Shown here piece after piece: positions 31,093-34,640 of a stretch of 34,640 nucleotides of DNA (positions are counted from its first letter, which is position 1; the number at the start of each line of letters is the position of its first letter). The position numbers and the translations under genes are program-made. The stretch lies in the NCBI RefSeq assembly GCF_004343705.1, contig NZ_SKFH01000032.1, positions 1 to 34,640 on the forward strand, given 5' to 3'. A model generated the notes under the pieces. That model did no database searches. It was not told where the DNA came from and worked only from the letters and a program-made list of their open reading frames with translations. Source of the stretch: Flaviaesturariibacter aridisoli (GTDB lineage: Bacteria > Bacteroidota > Bacteroidia > Chitinophagales > Chitinophagaceae).

Positions 31093-31638
31093 TTGCGAGT
31101 CCTACTGCCCGTTATATGTCTCCTGATGTTTGCAGCTTGCCAAAACAGCGACAGCGACATCCGTCGCTTTAGCGGCAAAGTGGAGCAGGTAGAAGAAGCG
31201 CGTGAGGTGCGGAGCCTCTTCAGCCAGACCGGCCGCCTCAAGGCCATTCTCAAGGCACCGCTGATGCTGCGCCACCTCGGCGACTCCGTGGTGATTGAAT
31301 TTCCCCGGACGATGCATGTCGACTTTTACGATTCGCTCAACAAGATCGAAAGCTTCCTCGACGCCCGCTATGCCCGCTACGTGGAGAACCGCGCCCTCGT
31401 CCTGCTGCGCGACTCGGTGCGCGTCATCAACCGCAAGGGCGACACCCTTAAAACACAGGAACTGTGGTGGGACCAGAACGCCCGGAAGTTCTACACCGAC
31501 TCGATGGTGCACATTGTGCAGAAAGACAAGCGCATCAACGGCGGCAAAGGCCTCGAGGCCGGCCAGGATATGACCTGGTACCTCATCAAGCAACCCGTGG
31601 GCACCGTGCTGGTGGGGGGCGACGTGCTGCCGCAATGA
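31093..31638 (+). CDS. lptC: LptC-like LPS export lipoprotein
   Basis: A 181-aa envelope lipoprotein of the LptC family, which passes LPS from the LptBFG exporter to the periplasmic bridge. Signal MRVLLPVICLLMFAAC with Cys16 as the lipidated residue, then a beta-jellyroll: SGKVEQVEEAREVRSLFS, PRTMHVDFYDS, ARYVENRALVLLRDSVRVIN, LWWDQNARKFYTD. In Bacteroidota LptC is often a lipoprotein. No ATG precedes the signal: the start is TTG 31093, at the very edge of the inverted-repeat element, whose insertion may have replaced the original start region. Other lpt genes are not nearby. Confidence 0.85.
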   Translation: MRVLLPVICLLMFAACQNSDSDIRRFSGKVEQVEEAREVRSLFSQTGRLKAILKAPLMLRHLGDSVVIEFPRTMHVDFYDSLNKIESFLDARYARYVENRALVLLRDSVRVINRKGDTLKTQELWWDQNARKFYTDSMVHIVQKDKRINGGKGLEAGQDMTWYLIKQPVGTVLVGGDVLPQ

Positions 31639-31650
31639 TTCGACGCGAAG

Positions 31651-31806
31651 CGCTATTGCGAGCGCAGCGAAGCAAACTCCCCAACTCGAAAGCTGTTCCC
31701 ACCATGCAAAAATCTCAATTGTAAAGTCGTTCGACTCAGAAGCACTCCGCGGTAACGCAGGAGTTTGCTTCCCCGCCATCGGCCGGGCAGGCTGCTGCGC
31801 AATGAC
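31651..31806. repeat. Inverted repeat of the attgcgagcgcagcgaagcaa type
   Basis: The left part (attgcgagcgcagcgaagcaaactcc, about 31655-31680, written here in parts) and the right part (ggagtttgcttc ... ctgctgcgcaatgac, about 31760-31805) are inverted. This is the widespread bacterial repeat of the form CATTGCGAGCGnAGCGAAGCAA. It fills most of the 243-bp gap between lptC and the reductase gene. Confidence 0.7.
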
Positions 31807-31881
31807 GGGCCTCGCCCGTCTGGCATTTCCCTAATTTGTTCCGCAAACCCGAAGCATTTTAAAAAACTTAAGAACCTTTCT

Positions 31882-32871
31882 ATGGAATACAGACGGATGG
31901 GAAAAACCGGCCTGCAGCTGAGCGCGCTGTCTTACGGCAGCTGGGTCACGTTTCACAAGCAGGTCGACGACCGCCTGGCCGACGAGCTGATGGGCCTCGC
32001 GTACGATGCGGGCGTCAACTTCTTCGACAACGCCGAAGTATATGCGAACGGCGAAAGCGAGCGCCTGATGGGCCGCGTGCTGAAAGGCAAGAACTGGGAT
32101 CGCACCTCGTATACCGTTTCCTCCAAAGCCTTCTTCGGCTGGCGCGGCAAAGAAAACAAACCCAACCAGAGCGGCCTCTCGCGCAAGCACCTCACCGAGG
32201 CCTGCCACGAGGCCCTGCAGCGCCTGCAGACCGATTACCTGGATCTCTACTTCTGCCACCGCCCCGACAAGCACGTGCCCATCGACGAAGTAGTGCACAC
32301 GATGAACACGCTTATCCAGCAGGGCAAGGTACTCTACTGGGGCACCTCCGAATGGAGTGCCGCCGAGATCATGGAAGCGCACCGCGTGGCCGCCGACTAC
32401 CGCCTCATCGGCCCCGCGGTGGAACAACCGCAATACAACCTGCTCGAGCGTGAGAAGGTAGAAAGAGAATTCCGCGACATCTTCCGCACCGTAGGCATGG
32501 GCACCACCATCTGGAGCCCGCTGGCGTCGGGCCTGCTCACAGGCAAATACAACGACGGCATTCCCGAAGGCAGCCGCCTCTCGCTCGAAGGCTTCGACTG
32601 GTTGCGCGACAAGCTGATGGCGACTGAAAAATTCAGCAAGGTGAAAGCGCTCGGCACCATCGCCGGCGAGCTGGGCGTGCAGCAATCCACCCTGTCCATC
32701 GCCTGGACGCTGGCCAACCCGAACGTTACCACGGCCATTCTTGGCGCTACCCGTCGCGAGCAGCTCGAAGAAAACCTGAAAGCGCTCGACGTGCTGCCCC
32801 TGCTTACGCCGGAGGTCTTAAAGCGCATCGACGATACGATGGGCACAGCGCCGAAGCTGCCGGACTTCTAA
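31882..32871 (+). CDS. Aldo/keto reductase (K-channel beta-subunit-like)
   Basis: A 329-aa NADPH-dependent cytoplasmic oxidoreductase with a TIM barrel. It begins YRRMGKTGLQLSALSYGSW. Catalytic residues are visible: Asp in FFDNAEVY, Tyr in the same motif, Lys in SSKAFFG, His in YFCHRPD. The WGTSEWSAAEI motif and VEQPQYNLLER are typical of the AKR6/YghZ branch related to voltage-gated K-channel beta subunits. Substrate unknown; probably aldehydes. ATG 31882 begins the fold; the frame upstream lies in the repeat. Followed by a terminator. Confidence 0.94.
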   Translation: MEYRRMGKTGLQLSALSYGSWVTFHKQVDDRLADELMGLAYDAGVNFFDNAEVYANGESERLMGRVLKGKNWDRTSYTVSSKAFFGWRGKENKPNQSGLSRKHLTEACHEALQRLQTDYLDLYFCHRPDKHVPIDEVVHTMNTLIQQGKVLYWGTSEWSAAEIMEAHRVAADYRLIGPAVEQPQYNLLEREKVEREFRDIFRTVGMGTTIWSPLASGLLTGKYNDGIPEGSRLSLEGFDWLRDKLMATEKFSKVKALGTIAGELGVQQSTLSIAWTLANPNVTTAILGATRREQLEENLKALDVLPLLTPEVLKRIDDTMGTAPKLPDF

Positions 32872-32975
32872 GATTTTAATGGAAACAAGGTTCCTTACCG
32901 CTCCGCCTGCGCTAGAACTCCGGCGGACGGAGGAAGACAACAAGGAGCGAAGCGTTTCGCGAAGAAAACATGTAC

Positions 32976-33006
32976 ACGTCCCGCCGATGGCGGGACGTTT
33001 TTTTTT
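32976..33006 (+). terminator. Rho-independent terminator of the aldo/keto reductase
   Basis: ACGTCCCGCC, loop GAT, GGCGGGACGT and a run of nine T at 32998-33006. It lies 105 bp after the stop codon; the stretch between holds no gene. Confidence 0.9.
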
Positions 33007-33123
33007 GAAAGAGACGTCCATGGTGCGTCTCCACTTACCGTAACCACTTCTTTTCTTATTCTCTTCGCAGTTCCGGCACTTCTTCCCCTTTCTCTCCCTA
33101 CCTTTCTCCTTTACGCAAAGCTT

Positions 33124-33945
33124 ATGACGTTCCAGAACAAAACCGTCTTCATTACCGGTGGCTCGCGGGGCATCGGTAAGGCCATCGCCCTGCGCCTCGC
33201 GCGCGAAGGCGCCAACATCGCCATTGCGGCCAAAACCGCGGAGGCGCATCCGAAACTCGAAGGCACCATCCACACAGCCGCCGCGGAGATCGAGGCGGCC
33301 GGCGGGAAGGCCCTTGCCCTGCAGACCGACATCCGCTTCGAAGACCAGATCGAGGCCGCGGTGCAGCGTACGGCGGACACGTTCGGCGGCATCGACATCC
33401 TGATCAACAATGCCAGCGCCATCAACCTGCTGCCCACGGAGCAGCTGGAGGCCAAGCGCTTCGACCTGATGCACGGTATCAACGTGCGGGGCACCTTCCT
33501 CGTTTCGAAGGCCTGCATTCCTTTTCTCAGGAAGGCAGACAACCCGCACATTCTCAACCTCTCCCCACCCCTTGACCTCGACCCGCGCTGGTTCGGGATG
33601 CACCTCGCCTATACCTTGAGCAAGTACGGCATGAGCATGGTGGTGCTTGGGCTCGCCGAAGAACTGCGTGCCGCGGGTGTTGCGGCCAACGCCCTGTGGC
33701 CGCATACCACGATCGCCACGGCGGCGGTGCAGAACCTGCTGGGCGGCGATTACCTCATTCAGCGCAGCCGACGCCCCGAGATCGTGGCCGACGCCGCCTT
33801 CGCCATCCTGTCGCGCCCCTCGCGGGAATGCACGGGCAACTTCTTCATCGACGAAGACGTGCTGCGCGCCGAAGGCGTGACCGATTTCGACAAGTATGCC
33901 GTGAACCCCGGTGGAGAGCTGCAGAAAGACCTGTTCGTGAAATAG
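33124..33945 (+). CDS. Short-chain dehydrogenase/reductase (HSDL2-like)
   Basis: A 273-aa cytoplasmic NAD(P)-dependent oxidoreductase. The cofactor motif GGSRGIG is at residues 12-18, NNAS at about 97-100 and the catalytic YTLSK in AYTLSKYGMSM. The region before it (NLSPPLDLDPRWFGMH) and IAAKTAEAHPKLEGTIHTAA are typical of the hydroxysteroid dehydrogenase-like 2 branch, though without the sterol-carrier domain of animal HSDL2. Substrate unknown, possibly an acyl-CoA or hydroxy acid. ATG 33124; terminator at 33984-34018. Confidence 0.92.
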   Translation: MTFQNKTVFITGGSRGIGKAIALRLAREGANIAIAAKTAEAHPKLEGTIHTAAAEIEAAGGKALALQTDIRFEDQIEAAVQRTADTFGGIDILINNASAINLLPTEQLEAKRFDLMHGINVRGTFLVSKACIPFLRKADNPHILNLSPPLDLDPRWFGMHLAYTLSKYGMSMVVLGLAEELRAAGVAANALWPHTTIATAAVQNLLGGDYLIQRSRRPEIVADAAFAILSRPSRECTGNFFIDEDVLRAEGVTDFDKYAVNPGGELQKDLFVK

Positions 33946-33983
33946 CCGGCCGCAGTTGTATCGGCCCGCACTGTATCAAATGG

Positions 33984-34018
33984 AAAAAGCCCCCCGACCT
34001 TTTCGTCGGGGGGCTTTT
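33984..34018. terminator. Bidirectional terminator
   Basis: AAAAGCCCCCCGAC paired with GTCGGGGGGCTTTT over a 7-nt loop, between convergent SDR and PorP/SprF-like genes. T-runs flank the stem on both strands. Confidence 0.9.
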
Positions 34019-34040
34019 GTATGCGGTTCCGGTAGTTCGG

Positions 34041-34640
34041 TTAGAAGCTATGCTGCAGGGTCACCTCCAGCGACTGGCGGTTGAGGCCGGCCTGCTTGCT
34101 CTGGTTGGTGGTCACATCATAAGTGATCGCCCCTTTGGTGCGGCCGTAGCTCAGCCCCAGGTAGGGAATCACCGTCCGCGTGTCGCGGCCCAGCACCCCT
34201 ACGTCCAGCGTCGTCTCGGTTGCCGACAGGTGGATGTTCTTGGAAAACACCAGTCCGCCCTGCAGGTAGTTCTGCTCGCCCAGGTTGACGTACTGCGCCT
34301 GCACGGTCAGCTTGTCGCCGCCCTTGAGCTTGGCAAACACCTGGCCGTGGGCCGTGTAGGTCATCGGCAGGCGGTAGTCGCCGTCCCAGAACGATTCCCT
34401 GGCCCGGTTGACGTGGCGCAGGGCCCCGCCGACGGAGGCGCCCCAGCGGGCCACCTCGTGGGAGAGCTGCAGGCCTACGTTGAGGTCCAGGTGGTGGTCG
34501 GTGCCGCCGCGGGCGGCATCGCGCGAGGGCAGGGTCGAAAAGCCGCCCGAGGTGAACTGGTCTTCGAAGGTGAGCTTCGAAGTGTTCAGCGTGCGGGAGG
34601 TGTAGGCCGCCTGGGCCCCCACCCCGAGGCGGGTGGCGCC
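34041..34640 (-). CDS. PorP/SprF-like type IX secretion protein, C-terminal part
   Basis: The last 199 codons of an outer-membrane beta-barrel cut by the window edge; the start lies to the right. RLGVGAQAAYTSRT, LNVGLQLSHEVARWGASVGGALRH, FWDGDYRLPMTY, VQAQYVNLGEQNYLQGGLVFSKN and the final VTLQHSF fit the PorP/SprF family, which supports secretion or attachment of gliding adhesins and T9SS cargo. The terminal Phe is as expected for a barrel. Upstream genes of the usual C-terminal-secretion type would lie outside the window. Confidence 0.8.
   Translation of the reverse strand, partial: GATRLGVGAQAAYTSRTLNTSKLTFEDQFTSGGFSTLPSRDAARGGTDHHLDLNVGLQLSHEVARWGASVGGALRHVNRARESFWDGDYRLPMTYTAHGQVFAKLKGGDKLTVQAQYVNLGEQNYLQGGLVFSKNIHLSATETTLDVGVLGRDTRTVIPYLGLSYGRTKGAITYDVTTNQSKQAGLNRQSLEVTLQHSF

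Overview
The window is from a high-G+C member of the Bacteroidota, most likely the Chitinophagaceae/Chitinophagales. The evidence is a type IX secretion PorP/SprF-like barrel at the right edge, Bacteroidota LptC and outer-membrane proteins, -7 boxes of the TAnnTTTG type, and almost no Shine-Dalgarno sequences. The family placement is inference. No rRNA, tRNA, phage genes, transposase or CRISPR array was seen.

Layout. 1-1039 carries no convincing gene; it holds a 7 x 42-bp tandem array followed by a degenerate 21-bp periodic tract. 1040-11383 is housekeeping and metabolism: membrane cytochrome c, YciO-like protein, 3-hydroxyacyl-CoA dehydrogenase, NAD-dependent epimerase with no normal start codon, YegS-type lipid kinase, secreted proteins, TypA/BipA, a membrane EEP-family hydrolase and an M48 lipoprotein protease. 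11398-19791 is a surface-glycan region: four GT2 glycosyltransferases, UDP-galactopyranose mutase, an FkbM methyltransferase and an O-antigen ligase-like protein, with MeaB inserted among them. 19768-22016 encodes a helicase-associated-repeat protein without a helicase and an unknown protein, with a second 7 x 42-bp array upstream. 22693-34640 holds a YciI protein, a TonB-receptor-like barrel, an encapsulated-ferritin-type protein with no shell gene nearby, an ABC exporter, a LON-domain protein, CoaX, an outer-membrane protein, a four-helix-bundle (23S-IVP/Avd-like) protein in an inverted-repeat element, LptC, an aldo/keto reductase, an SDR and the PorP/SprF fragment.

The most unusual content is between and at the edges of genes. 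(1) Two 42-bp arrays of different sequence share the same period, a 21-bp substructure and seven copies. (2) A 535-bp element with about 30-bp inverted ends encloses the four-helix-bundle gene, and a 95-bp copy with matching ends but no gene lies after typA; this looks like a carrier element and its MITE-like derivative. (3) REP/BIME-like palindromes supply stop codons, C-terminal tails and even the N-terminus of coaX. (4) A second inverted-repeat family occurs as a 46-bp palindrome overlapping two stop codons and as a 121-bp element with 20-bp perfect ends.

The glycan genes probably act together: UDP-Galf supply (glf), sugar addition (GT2s), possible methylation (FkbM) and polymerisation or ligation (Wzy/WaaL-like), with export of LPS supported by LptC. 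Several genes have a -7 box only 5-7 nt before the ATG, so leaderless mRNAs are likely.
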